Shown here: positions 12,215 through 24,677 of the stretch, one piece after another
Layout of the letters: every line of letters begins with the position of its first letter
How positions within the stretch are numbered: the stretch's first letter is position 1
Source of the DNA: Orbilia blumenaviensis
Lineage: Eukaryota; Ascomycota; Orbiliomycetes; Orbiliales; Orbiliaceae
Direction: 5' to 3'
Assembly (NCBI GenBank): GCA_036872755.1
Contig: JAVHNS010000006.1
Coordinates: forward strand, 1,426,001-1,490,000
Length of the DNA stretch: 64,000 bases
Notes under the pieces: generated by a model
What the model was told of the DNA's origin: nothing
Seen by the model: only the letters and a program-made list of their open reading frames with translations
Database searches by the model: none
Program-made: the position numbers and the translations under genes

Positions 12215-15200
12215 GCTCGCAGAATGCAACCAAAAGTGGAAGCATCCCGCGAGGTGCCGCTTCTTCTTGTCCTCTTAGAGTACGGCTGAACGTGGGAAAA
12301 GGACGTAACTTTCGACATACCGCATTTTATCTTCCGATCTCGACATGTCTTGCAGCCTTTGCTGCGGCCAGCAACTCCAACCATGGCTTTTTGTGATGCA
12401 CCAGAAGGCGGAATGGATCAAGTAGAAGGTTAGGTAAGGGGTTGTAAAAATCACAATTTGGATTCTGTTAACAGTTGTATTGCGAGCGTGAAGTCCTTTA
12501 TCAGATCCTGCGGGTGTTAGCCCTCTTTTTCTCTGGGCTTCTCTCCTCCACAAAAAATGGGGTTCTGAGGCGTTCGTGCTGGTGGAGGCGGCAAGCTAAT
12601 ATAGGATGTGGTCTGACCGCGATAGGCTGGGGGACAGGGCCGTTCTGGCTATCTCGAATCGACAAGGTCTTCTTCCAACATTGCATGGCATGCAGTGAAA
12701 ACCGAATTGGGTTATGCAGCAAGTTGAATGAAGGCGCAGGAAACGACGGCAGCAGTGCGCGGCCCTGTCGGCGGTCATGCACACCGGCACATTAATTGAT
12801 ATATCCTCATGACTGCTTTATCTTTAAATGCCTCCTTTCCGGACTTCGTGGAAGGTGCTACGGACTACACTGTCCCTCGAACATTCTTGCCTTCGAATTC
12901 CAGTAGTCAGCCCGATTATCGCGATGTTTGCGCCTGAATCCCCTTCGTACCCCCTTCGCCAAGTGCAGGTTGTTTCAATCGGTGGGGCCCCTTCGCTTAA
13001 AAAGTTGTCTATCATGGACCCACGACCGACATGGAATAGACCCGGCCGGGGCTCACGATATTTGCCTGAACTAGATCCAACAAACCATCGACCACGATTC
13101 CAATGCAGGCCAGGCAGAATAGGAACTCTTGTCCACTAACGCATGAGCTTATAATTAGCTCCCTCCCACACACCTCTACAAAAAAATCTTTTCCTCGGAA
13201 CATAAAAGAACTTGGAACTCCACTTTATTATATTACAGGGTGGTATATGTGTGTACGGCGAGTTAAATTTGCAGAAACCTTTCATGCATGGAAAGGAGGA
13301 AGCATTGTTTAGACCCTTCTGTGGAGCCCATTTCGCAAGTCGGATATCTGGAACACTGAGCCTTTCCTTTTTTCTGTCTTTCCCCTCTCTCTGATTTTAC
13401 CTTGTGGGGACGTTTTTGAGTGCTACCTCGCTTATATGTTAGTGTCCACATAACCGTGCGACGGAATCAGGTAAAGTCGCTGTGGCCTTACTGACTCGTG
13501 ATCTATAGCTCTCATAATTGGGTGTATAGATTTCTATATCGGGCTGCGTAAACGGAGACGTAGCATTCATGGTGCCAAGTCGCAATATCGTTAACAAGTT
13601 ATCCAATAAACATCGTCGGATCCCCTGTACCGCGCTGATGTGCTCCCCTATTTTTCGCTCTTGAGCGTAACTGCACTTCAGCCCTTCTATCGTACAATAC
13701 CATCGTCTGAATATTTCAGGGAATGTTCCTGCAGATAAGGCAGCAGGGCGACAAGGCTTCTCCTAGTCATAAATTATCATGCGGGCCCTAGACTCATGGC
13801 CACAGACTCTCGTTGGTTCCGATCGTCTGGAAGTCATTTGGGGACTCTAAGATGCATTAATATTGCATTTAAATGACCGAGAATTTCGCGCCTCTACCGT
13901 GGATACTACGCTATCGAAGACAGGGATTCCGACTGAGATGACTAAAAAACTGGGCAGCCTTCGTTTAGCGACTGGCATCAAGGAAGGTGGGTTCCATTGC
14001 ATCGAGATCGATTCCGTGTATGTCGATACGCATCCCGATGCCTGTATGAGTTTATGGCCAGGATAATGCTATAGTTTGTGGGATTCATTGAATGATCGTT
14101 TCGTTTGAACTTGTAAATTTTGAAAATAGCATAACATACTCAATATGGACATCGCCGAACGCGGTAGACAATTCTAGGGGCTCTTCGGAGTATAGTGGCA
14201 AATGGGAAGGTGCCGGCTTTGATCTTAGTGAGAAATGGTACGGGTTGATCTTTAGCAACAATGGCGAGGCCTAGATTAGGCGAGGTATTAAAATTTAACC
14301 AGCCCGTATATAGTAATTTCCATCAGGGTCCGATATTGGCCGGGATTCTGGGTCTCCGAGCTTCGAATTAGAAGCCAATGGTAATTGACAAGAGATTTTA
14401 GGGCTTCCTAGGAGTATGATGGAATGATATATTCTGGGTATTTGCCGCAATGTCTCTGTCAGATTTCAAGAGCTGACCTATCGGGACATCGCGGTATACG
14501 GTTAACGTTATAAAATGTTGTGTCATCTTGGTAACCTGTTGGTTACTATTGTACCAACTGTATGCTAGATGTAAGACGGCTTCTGGATTAATTTTACGAA
14601 AGAGGCTCTACAGGCTTCGCGAATTCGGGGGTGCGCATGCCGCTTGAATCCCCAACAAATTACGAGACTTGTCGTGGGTGAGTGGAATAGTTCCAAGAAT
14701 GTGCCAAATGTCACCACCTTCCCAAGGAGTTAGATCGATTGAGAAGTTTGACGGCTCCCGGAGCTTTCATCATTTGGTGCGGGGCCGGCTGCGCCGTCGC
14801 TTCCTCTTACCCTAGTAGCCTATGAGCCTGAAGCACCGGTTTAAGATAACAATATTCTCTCCTGCATGCGTGGGCTGAATTGTCTGCAGCTGTACAGTTA
14901 TTAGAACCCGAGGCACCTACTGAGCCACTAGTATAGCTGGCGATGACGCTAAATTATGTGTGTACGTGTACACTATTCTCGTAGTATATAGCGCTCCGTT
15001 GGCAAGGTGCGTGTACACAAGCTATATCGGCATCAACAGTAAAAAGTGTTTTTGTCTCGTTCATATTTCAATTCTACTAAACTAGGCGCTCTTGTGGAAA
15101 TGCAATGGCCGAGCCCGCACCATGAAAACCTGAGGTCACCTTCCCGTGATAGTATATCACAGGGATTATCACTACTATCTTAATCGATCAGTGCAAGGTA

Positions 15201-16318
15201 TGTAATTTACTATTTGTGGGATTCAGATACTTAAGCTAGGATCCCAGCGCTAGTTGGCGGTCCTCGCCCTGCATCTCTGCCCTTCTTTGGGAATTCACAT
15301 GGATCTCTTTGAGAGACTCTGGAATTTCTTCGGGTCACCGCCGAATTCTAATCTAATGTTTGTGAAGGGTTTGAACTGCACCATTGCACTGAGCGATTGG
15401 TAACTGGTTAGAAATCATTGGCGGGGCATCTAAGTTCGTTGGCAAGATTCCGTGCAGTGCAGCGCATGCACAGGAGGTACTGAAGTGGCTAGAACACGAA
15501 ATGCAGTGCACCGCATGATATGAAGGTATTCTTGCAATTTTAGCTAGTAAATAAGTAGCACGTTAGCGGTGGGGCCAATCGGCCAAGGTGCCCCTGATAA
15601 GGGTTCACTCTACGATAACGAACATTCGAGCAACCTAGCCTTAAGGCGCTCAAACAAATATCTATGCATGATTAATTTAGAGTGAAGTTGGCCATAAAGA
15701 TATTACTCTGATTTAGATGTGGAGACCGTAAGCCAATATCTGAGTTATTATATTTCAATGGAAGAATATTGCGCCGCCCGTGGCCGCTGCATGTTCTCCC
15801 GTATCTCTCAACGGGTTGTTCGTGTGGTATTTTGTCCAGATGCAACACATTTCGGGTTTGGGACTTGAGGTGGGCTAGGATATCAAGGGATGCTTGCTCT
15901 GATATCATTATTCATGACATGATATTGATGCATTCTGATTCTTTTTCTTAAGCGATGGGCTGAGGGCACACAAGGGGGTATGCTTACTGCAGTTTATACC
16001 CTATATCGCATCTGTGTTATAATACATTACTACTCAACTGTTCGACATCAGTTCTGCATGCATGTATGAGAAGGTTGGCCTCTGATCAATTGATCAAGTC
16101 ATCACGAAAACCTGGCAAAATTGTATCCGTGCAGCTGATGTCAGCCTAAGCTCGTCACAATGGTATTACAATTGCTTCGTATGATTGTTCTCCCGGTCTC
16201 ATTATCTGATTAGTTACTAGAATGAAATATTCATTTTCGGTGAAGACGTGCGACCCTCAGAACCTTGCGTTTCCTCGGTTTAGTTCAAGGGGACTGGACT
16301 TGACTCTAGCATTCTCGC
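12215..16318. other. 4-kb region without recognisable genes
   Basis: Many short frames (60-106 codons) occur on both strands, often overlapping, with no domain or consistent splice pattern. A 14-base perfect palindrome (TGATCAATTGATCA) sits at 16083-16096. I could not identify a transposon, although short decayed remnants would be invisible by eye. Confidence 0.4.
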
Positions 16319-16768
16319 TTAACTTCCACGATAAGTGCTGTAGCTCCACGGCGCTAGCAATACAGGTACATGATAGTGGTTTCTTCCATCCTTTTCCATG
16401 TTGACGACAAATGTAACCTCAACATACGGGAAAAAAGTATTCCCCTTGAAGTATTCCCATGTTTCAAACCGAAGTTTGTAAACCTGACCATTTTCAATCG
16501 TGAAGTCGGAGGACCAGGCTGTTATTCTTCCATCGGTATTTGTACTTGCTGTCGCAATTTGAGTGGCTTCGGGTGAGGATGCCAGGGCAGCGACTGAAGG
16601 TGAGAGGAGGGTCAATGTGACAGGCACCTGGGCCGCGGGGGCACCAGAGGCTGTGTCTAGAACGTGACAGGTGATTGGAGGCATTTTGATCACGGACGAG
16701 GTTGCGGGGAGGTGCGAGGCGATTGTTTGCAGCCGTGAGGTCGCGGTCGAGTTTGGCAGCTGCTGCAT
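16319..16768 (-). CDS. 5-hydroxyisourate hydrolase (transthyretin-like), peroxisomal
   Basis: A 149-residue single-exon protein. It hydrolyses 5-hydroxyisourate, the product of urate oxidase, to OHCU in purine (ureide) degradation. Family marks are visible: CHVLD near the start of the domain (H35), a basic residue in DGRITAW, HYHVPVLLAPW with H131 and H133, and the C-terminal YRGS signature (146-149) that separates this enzyme from the hormone carrier transthyretin. Residues 12-20 (RLQTIASHL) fit the PTS2 peroxisomal signal R-L-x5-H-L exactly. ATG at 16768 was chosen; the frame stays open about ten codons upstream but only from a GTG. No urate oxidase gene is in this window. It lies on the same strand as the giant gene, 533 bases downstream of it. 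Confidence 0.93.
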   Translation of the reverse strand: MQQLPNSTATSRLQTIASHLPATSSVIKMPPITCHVLDTASGAPAAQVPVTLTLLSPSVAALASSPEATQIATASTNTDGRITAWSSDFTIENGQVYKLRFETWEYFKGNTFFPYVEVTFVVNMEKDGRNHYHVPVLLAPWSYSTYRGS

Positions 16769-17301
16769 GCAAGCGGGGAGATGTGTGAGGGTTTTCACCG
16801 ACTTTGATTGGGGTCCTTCAAAATAACCAAGTCAATTGCAATTGTAAAGAATTAACACATTTCCCATGAAGGACGGAGCTGTCTTATAAACTCGGCCCTG
16901 GCTAAGAAAAGAATGATCAAAACCAAGAGAGCTGTCGGAAGTCGCCGAAATGCAACTCCCAGATAGCCAAGACGGAAGGTCCATGGTGTTGGAAAGCTTT
17001 TGGCAACACAAAATTCTGCGTCCAATATTTAGTGACTGCATGCATTTTTTGAGAATCAAGAAAATACTGGGATGGCTCCACTACACTTCGCCATACTTTG
17101 AACCCAGCTGAGCATAATCAGGCCGTATTGAGCCAATGATAAAAACATTAAAATTTTAGGACTTATCATATATCATAAATAAGCTTCAAACAAAATTTAA
17201 GTTTATTCTTAAAATTAACAATTAATTTATTAACGTAAACAAATGAACATCTCGCGATATCGCGATTATCGCTCGTCCTACATTCTTTAAGGCTAACTAT
17301 T
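16769..17301. other. Promoter interval of the HIU hydrolase
   Basis: This holds the 3' region of the giant gene and the upstream region of the hydrolase. It is AT-rich around 17100-17250. No further gene is seen. Confidence 0.5.
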
Positions 17302-20300
17302 TCAACTGAAAACTTTCTCTTTGGTGACATTATTCAACAGAGGGGCGTCCATGAGTAAATCCTCCATTTTATCAATCAGGGTACCAGGGATATTTGGACT
17401 CAGAATCTTAGGATCCCAGCCCATCGCTTCAGCCCATGCGGTGGTCGCATCGGAAAGAGAAATCGACGCAGATTTCCAGGCCTTCGGGACTGCTTCGTAA
17501 GGCTTCGAAGGCTGAGGATCGAGTGGTTGCCATTCATCATTCATGCCTTTTTGACACGGGAAACTACACTTGGCTGCCTCCTGAAGCATCGCCTCCTTAA
17601 GATCAAATGCAGGGATGGAATCGTCATTTGGGGTCGTTGTTGGAGGTCTTAGCGTTACTCCAGTCGCCATCTCAATAGTAGCTTTCTTACTTCCATTGAG
17701 AAGGTCAGGAGGGTTACGGCCACCGGAAGGGTCATAGGCGGAATCATCTATAATTTTGGCTATTAGCATTTTTTTCGTGACGCTGAATGCACCGAAGGTT
17801 TGTTTTCAAGGGTATGCTTACATTCGCCCCAAAGTGCTAGGGGAGACGCTGTCTTCACAACTGTGTGGTGCCATTCTGATGTTGCCAAATATCGCTCTTC
17901 ATGAAATACAATAGTCTTCCCACCTTTGTTTACAATCTCTAGTGTGAGCTCTGATCGGGCTAGCTTTGTCCCCATCTTCATAGGGAAGGCGTGGACATCT
18001 CCAGTAGGTACTGAGATAGGTTGCATCTCAGTATCGAAATCACCACTATCTTCCAGGGCCTTGTAGTCTGGAACAATGGTATACTGGCTTATAGCAAATT
18101 TACAAGAAACTGTAAATTCGAAGATGGCTCCTCGTACCACCCACTTCTTGTTATCCTTGTCTTCATCCGTATCTGCTTTCATAGCCGGCACTAGACCACT
18201 CGTACAGGTGAATATGTGTGGAATCGGTTCTTTATCAGCCTCAACCTCAGGATCACGATTGTGTCCTGTTGCTGTTGTTGCATTACCAATGAGCATCGAA
18301 GAAGGAGAGGGGGGCGGGTTGTCTGCTTGTAGCACCAGGTCATAGAACTGTTGCAAGGTAAGTGGAGTGTAGTCATTTCCGTCGGAATTTCCGAATTTCA
18401 CATCGAATCCGAACACCCAGAAGTCAACGTGAACCTTGCCTGCGATAGGAGGACCCCAGAGATAAAGGCGAGCCGATATATCTATCTTGATAGGAATCGA
18501 GACGAACCATAGATCCAATACGTATGATACACCAACAGAGATTCCGGCCTCTGCTTCAAAACTGAAGGGCTTATAGTTGACGAGAAAATCGGCCCATGCG
18601 TTAAGATAGGCACTTAGAGGGCCGAGGGTTAATGTGACGGAAAGCTTGCCGCCACCCATACACACTCGAGGTGTTATAGCGAAATAGGCTTCGCCTGTGA
18701 TGTTGATATTTTCGTTGAAGGACCAACTGATTCCCAGTCTAGGGGGACGGGGGAATTGAGCGGGCGGCTGGTAAGAATGGTGATACCCACCCACAGTGAA
18801 AACCCATTGCCCTTCAAGTTCTTCTTGGCCGGGGGTTTTACCCAACCAGCTGTAAAAGGCGAAGCCGCCTGTAAGATGACAACTTGGATCAAGGATGAAT
18901 GACGCTGGCGTGAGCTGTCCATCAATCTTGAGGATCATGGTACTGAAGTCCATGGTGGCGGTCAAGCCGAGTTGGACCTTCACGAACTTGCGTTTCACCG
19001 ATTTTCCCTTTGGAAGCTCTGCTGTTGCTATGCCAAATATTCCCAGTTTCAAGTTGTCGCTCCATTCAACAGCGACAACGGCGTTAACGGATAACATTTG
19101 GAACGCTAGAACGGTCAAGCCGGCTGCTACCCAATAAGACCCTGATTTCGGTTTGAACCAATCGGTCCCTAACAGCTGTTCCAGCACTTTTGTAAGTGGC
19201 AAGTCGTCGCTGGGAGGCGCGACAAAGGGGAAAGTGGCCACACTAGCAGCGTCCGGAAATCTCACGGTACTATTGTAGCCGAACCCGCCTGTGAGTCCTC
19301 TAATCTCGGCGTATCCAATTGTGGCGATTGGTCCCTGGAGACGACAAAAAATCCAGAATGTTTCCTCTGTTGGCGACAGTTTGCCATAGTAGCCGGCAGC
19401 TTGGAAAAGCCAAGGGGTGAACCCAATTATGGCAGCACCTTGGTACTCGTTCTTCTTGAGGCGCTCGAATGCTCCTGCCAAAATGATAGGGTCCTTCTCG
19501 AAAGCAGCGCTTAAACCGTCGATATCGAAATCGAGGTCGAGACCCTCAGGTAGGTCTTTCAAAGTCTTACCCGATTGCAGCTTGAACTTCACTGCGAAAC
19601 CAATCAATCCAAACTCCAATGGGCCTAGTTTTACACTTCCGTCGATGATCAATGAGATGATACGCTGGTCCCAGTCGAAGCCAAACCCAATTCCAGTGAT
19701 TGTAACAGGACCAATAGTTTTATTCATAGGAGACGTTGCAGCACCTTGGGTAGTTATTTGCTGCGTCTTCGGAGAGATTAACTCCGTTGATGACTTCGGG
19801 TCTTGTTTGGACGGCTTGTTGAACGTATAATCCAAGATAACGTCCGTCTCGTTGCAGGCAACAAAATGAAACCCGGCATTTACCAAGACATCATTCTTGT
19901 TTTTTTGTTTACCCTGCTCCGGAGGTTTAAAGTTGTCCTTGTATCGAATCTTTCCTCCATCTAACTTACCCAAAACTTCCAATTCTTCACGGGTTAGCCC
20001 AATAGCCACTGTGGGATCGTCATCCGGGCTGTGAGCTTCTTTAGCTTTACTGACACCAACCCACATGAAATCAAACTCTTGGAAAGGTTGTTTAATTTCT
20101 CCAATCATGGGGATATCACCAACTTTAGGTAGACCGCTGAGTTTGATTCCAAGAACTCTCTTAGCGCTCGATGTGTCCGTCGCACTCAGGTCAGTTCTGG
20201 TTTTTTGAATATGGTAGTAGAACAGCGAAAGACTGCCACTGAGAGCAAAACTGAGCTGGGCGACAAGAAAGTCACCGATCTTTTCGATATTGAAAGTTGT

Positions 20301-23300
20301 GAGATTCTGGCTATCAGTGCTACTATCAAGATTTATCTTGGTAAGCCAATCTGGGAGCGCGTTGGTCACATCATCGCCACATAATGCGGCCAAGATACCT
20401 TGCAAAGGTGATTTCTCCATTTTGACCGCAAGTGTCGCTTTAAACGTCCACTTTGGTTTATCTTTGGTGCCAATTCCGTTATGTTGGTATTTATACCCGA
20501 ATTTAATCGGGCCGATATACAGATCGCCTTTGAGATTGATGGTTGAAGGGGCGGGATCTTTTCCAAAGGTGACAGTCATGGCAAAATCAAGCTCCACATT
20601 GCGTAAAACATCAACAATCTCGCTGTTGCAATCCGAATCGAAGAGAGAGTAGAGGAGAGCACCGGAAACATTCTCCACTTTACCACCCAGTGTCCAGACT
20701 TTATTGATTTTTGCGTCATAGTTAATCTCAAGTATCAATTTAGCAGGCTGTATTGTCGGATCCGGGCATTGAAGTATGAGACTAGCTTGTGCAGCCGCCT
20801 TGACAAGAGCAAGAGGCTTGTACGTGGAGACTATCTGTAATGCGGCCGCCTCAAACCGGATAGGGGGTGTTTTAGGGGGATTTTTACCAGTGGGATCATC
20901 AGGGGGGATGTTGACAACGGTTCCTGTGAAATTAATCGTTCCACCGCGAACATCCAGAGCCAATCCAACGATCTGTGGGTTGAATGGACTGTAGCTTAAC
21001 TCGTCGCCGGGGGAAGCGGTGCTGAAAACTTCAAATACATTACCGGTATCAGAACCCTTGATACTTTTCTTCTCAGAGTCGACAGGTGGGAGTGTGGTCC
21101 AAGTTTCCACCGTTGGCATATAAGGCTTGAATGCGTATATTTGCCCAAAGCCATCTGGGCGATTGTCAGGGAACAATTCGCAGTGGAAGCCCAGTTTAGT
21201 TTCATTTTGGGTGATATCCGCATCCAACTTGCACTGAAGAGTAGTGTTTGTGCCTAAGGATACCTGGAGGGTGAGGGAAACAGTATGTACTTTCCCATCT
21301 TTGAATGTCGCGTTTGACTGTGAGTAAGTGACCCTTCGAAGATATATATTCTGAAGCGATGGTATGTAGTCCTCTAGTTTGATGGTAGGCTTCCCCGGTA
21401 AGAGTAGTGCAATCATAGATAGTATATCTGGGGGATGACCAGATGTGTCGGGCTCAAATGTTAGGATAAAATCTGTTGAATCCTCGCCGAAGCAGAGTGC
21501 TGTTTGAATATCTGGAAAGTTGCCATTGCCGACTTTGTCTTTGAAAGAAAGGGTCGTAACGAAAGTAAGCTCTGATGAAGTTTTAACTCGGCCCGTGTCT
21601 CCAAAATTCGCAAAACGCTCCCATTTCTTTTTGGCGACTATGCGAGGGTTTTTGAATTGTATTTGCAGATCTATTTTCATAATATCTTGGATGATTTCGT
21701 TCATTTTGCTTTGAATAGAATCTACCTTTTCTTTCGGAACGACAAACTGCAACCGGAGTGTAGTAGAGTATTGATTATCAGGTATGATCCACAATGCGTT
21801 CTTGGATTTCGGTTGATTATCAACATTGAATGTGAGCCCTGAGATATCGGCAATAAGTCCTGCGGTCGCTGAAATGTCGAATTCAAACAAGCTAGCAATT
21901 TGCCGAAAGGTAAAAGAGGTCGTGTAAATAGGTGACTTGGGATCCAGGCTCATTATTAGCATCTGCCCGGGGTTAATACTGGGAAGCTCATCTCCGTAAA
22001 ATGAAGCTTTATTGTTATTGGTGCTAAAAGATAAAACTGACTTGGGGTCAATTCCTGAAGGGAATTCCGAGTTTGGCGGATAAAAGGCTCCGAGTACAGT
22101 TTCATATGTGTATTGAGAAACCGTAGCCAGCTTTGTCGTACTATCATAGCTAAATTTCGCGCTGAGTTTCGATCTTAAGTCACCAAATCTTCCAGAGACC
22201 ATTTGTAGCCATTGAAGTAAATCATCTGAATCATGTAAGAGAATTGACTCCGTCGCAGTTGCTATGTCACCAGCGAAAATTAACCCTGCTGTGCTTAACT
22301 TTCCCAAAAAATAGTCCGTATCGGCTAATGTTGTAGTTCTGAATATATTTAAGTCTGGGGCGTGCTCTCCGTCACTTGTGATGAAATACGTAACATCGCT
22401 AGCTGAAGTTTTAAGACGCGTAGTATGAGATTGCCCAGACAATTCTGTCTCACTTGAGTTGAAGTATTCAGGTTGAGTGTCTTCTATCAATCGAAAAGTT
22501 TCTCTGTTGTCGATATTGGCGACAGCGTCCTCTTTGTCATCGTCCACATTGTACTTTAGTATTGAAGCTACCGTGGTACTCATGGAATTCCCAATCGGCC
22601 AGTAAGGAAAGTTATCACTCCCCAGCTTCCTCCACGTAGCTTTATTAGTGGGCGTGTCTGGTGTAGGTAAGGTACGCCAGTTCGGCCCCTTAACTTTAAA
22701 TTTGATATCTGGAGAGCTGGTAGAAAAAGTGAAGGAGTTGTTGAGGTATGTCCTAAATTGTGTAAAATCAATGGTTTCCCAATCGTAGCCACGGAAGACC
22801 AGGTGGTTTACGTTCAAGTAGCCGTTACCATCATATCGTTGGATAATGCCGAATATTTTATTTGGGTTGATGTTGGGGTCCCATACACGTGCTGTGTCAG
22901 GGCCAATTCTATAGCTATCTCCGCTCTCGATAGAGACCTGGTCCCAGCACTTGGCCACATAGTCGCAAATATGTCGGCTTAGTTTCCAAGTAGGTAAATC
23001 GCCGAAGAAATTCAGAGGATTATTAGACGCCTGGGCCCAAGAGTTTGTAATAACTCTTCTCCAATCCCAAAACTCTTTTACAGAGTACTCGCGGTTGAAG
23101 CTTTCAGTTTTCACGGCCATAAGATTGTTTTCACCCCATCTAACCAAATAAATTGGGTAGCTAGTGAAATATGCTATTGCGCCGTCGTTGGCATAGTCTT
23201 TCTTGTGCATCCAGGCTGTCCAGGTCATAAGGAGCATTAAGTTTTCCCAAGCTAGATATTGAATGCAATCATGTTTAATTAGTACTTATCGATAGTCTCA

Positions 23301-24677
23301 TAATGAATTTTATAAAAGAGCTTATCGTGTCAGAAGACCACCTACCAGGATGCTTATGACCCTTATGAAGTCCGTTCGAATTAATGACAGAGGTCGGCCG
23401 CCAAGCATATAATAGAGTTGTTGGCGTAGAATATTTTCCACCTATGTGAATTTTTTGAGTATCAGTGAAAATAATGTTATACAAGAATGACCTGGGGTTA
23501 AATTATCGATAGATTACTCACCATGGTGTGACAGCTTGTGAGACCGAACTCTGATCGGATAGCGCCTTTGATCGTTTCCCACTGGTCGGTTAGTAGCCCA
23601 ACGTACAATTTTATCCTCGTACTTATCTCCTAGATCCCCTGCGATATAGTGAGAGAAACAATTACTATAATCCGGGTTACCTGGCCATATAACAAAGCAA
23701 GCGATAGATGCTTGGTTATTAGGTGTAGTTTTATCTTCCCCATCGCGAACCATTTGAACCGATGCTTCAGGGTCGTAGGGGTGCAGATACATGTCATTGA
23801 AGTCCTCACTCCATTTCATTTTATATCTTCTATCATTCACCCCGGCTTCGTCGCACATGAATCCGTTCGAGGCTACACAAACCATAGCTGGCTTGGTAGA
23901 GTCTACTGAACGCAATCTGAGCTCATCCACGATATCAACTACGTATTTTGCTCCCGTGGGTGAAACAACCGGGACTTCAGTATCACTGAAAAAGTCCATT
24001 CCAATAATCGGTCTACCTCTTTTGTATTTGGCAAGCGGTACTGACACTATCCACGGCTGTGGTTCATTTATCAGTTTAACTGACTGAGCCACCCATACAG
24101 TCCCTGTATCTGGTCCGGTGTTATCGGGTTTGAAAATCCAGTTCGACGGCGGTTTCGACGAAGAATCTTTAAGGCAATCTGAGCCTACACCGGTAGAAAT
24201 ATAAGGAAGGTAAACTATGGTGTCTGGGTTAGCTGCCGTACCCCATTCGAACCAAAGGGGTTGAACGAGTCCGTTGTCGCAAGCTTGCTGAAGTTGAGCC
24301 TGATCTAAGCCGGGGTGATCATCGCAATAATTACGTAAAGCCTCGTAAACAGCTTCATCTACAAGGCTTTCTATCCCCTCTCTATGGTCACCATCCAAGT
24401 GCGACAAGACAAGGACATCCAATTTCCTGAAAAGGATGTCGTTAGCGTCTTTTGAGACTGTTGCGTGTTGGCGGTACATTGTCCCTTTCGCAAATCGGTC
24501 CAACACCATGAGTATGTTGATACATTGCTTGCTCCGTCCGCTATCGACGAGGACCGCTTTTTTGATTAGAGGCAGTGGCCATAATTTTGGATCGTTTCGG
24601 TCTACGAGAAAATGGAGCGCAGAATCCCCCTCTCCAATGCTCAGGTGATGGGAGTGAACCTCCCATAAGGGCGCCAT
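17302..24677 (-). CDS. Giant metallo-beta-lactamase (ComEC-type) / DUF6603-like fusion protein, about 2,375 aa
   Basis: Four exons: 24677-23522, 23441-23346, 23251-17822 and 17747-17302. Introns of 80, 94 and 74 nt have good ends, and all phases agree (7,128 coding bases). Residues 1-417 form an MBL fold of the ComEC C-terminal type: GEGDSA, VLVDSG, SHLDGDH (H93, D95, D97, H98), AGDLGD (D348), KLSHHGGKYS (H384, H385) and GHKHPG; all metal positions look intact. From about 420 to 1590 comes a long beta-rich region I do not recognise. From about 1590 to 2050 the sequence resembles DUF6603 (e.g. GEAYFAITPRVCMGGGKL and LYLWGPPIAGKVHVDFWV), followed by a tail containing ALWGEYDSAYDPSGGRN across the last intron. 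No signal peptide or clear membrane helix was seen. Function is unknown; a hydrolase acting on nucleic acid or a phosphoester is the family expectation for the MBL part. The gene is divergent from the two giant plus-strand genes. Confidence 0.8.

Noticed and set aside
16769..16798. N-terminal extension of the HIU hydrolase to 16798
   Set aside because: The extension would start with GTG; the first ATG is at 16768. The frame extensions at 29764, 34606 and 51926 were dropped for the same reason.
17763..17775. Apparent frameshift at an A7 run splitting the giant protein into 1,824- and 155-residue frames
   Set aside because: A 74-nt intron (GTAAGC at 17821 to TATAG ending 17748, TGCTAAT branch) removes the A7 run, keeps phase, and restores ALWGEYDSAYDPSGG. 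A frameshift is unnecessary.
23275..23484. Separate 69-codon minus-strand gene between the MBL frame and the giant frame
   Set aside because: Part of it (YSTPTTLLYAWRPTSV...GHKHPG) is the second exon of the giant gene and completes the MBL motifs; the rest is intron.
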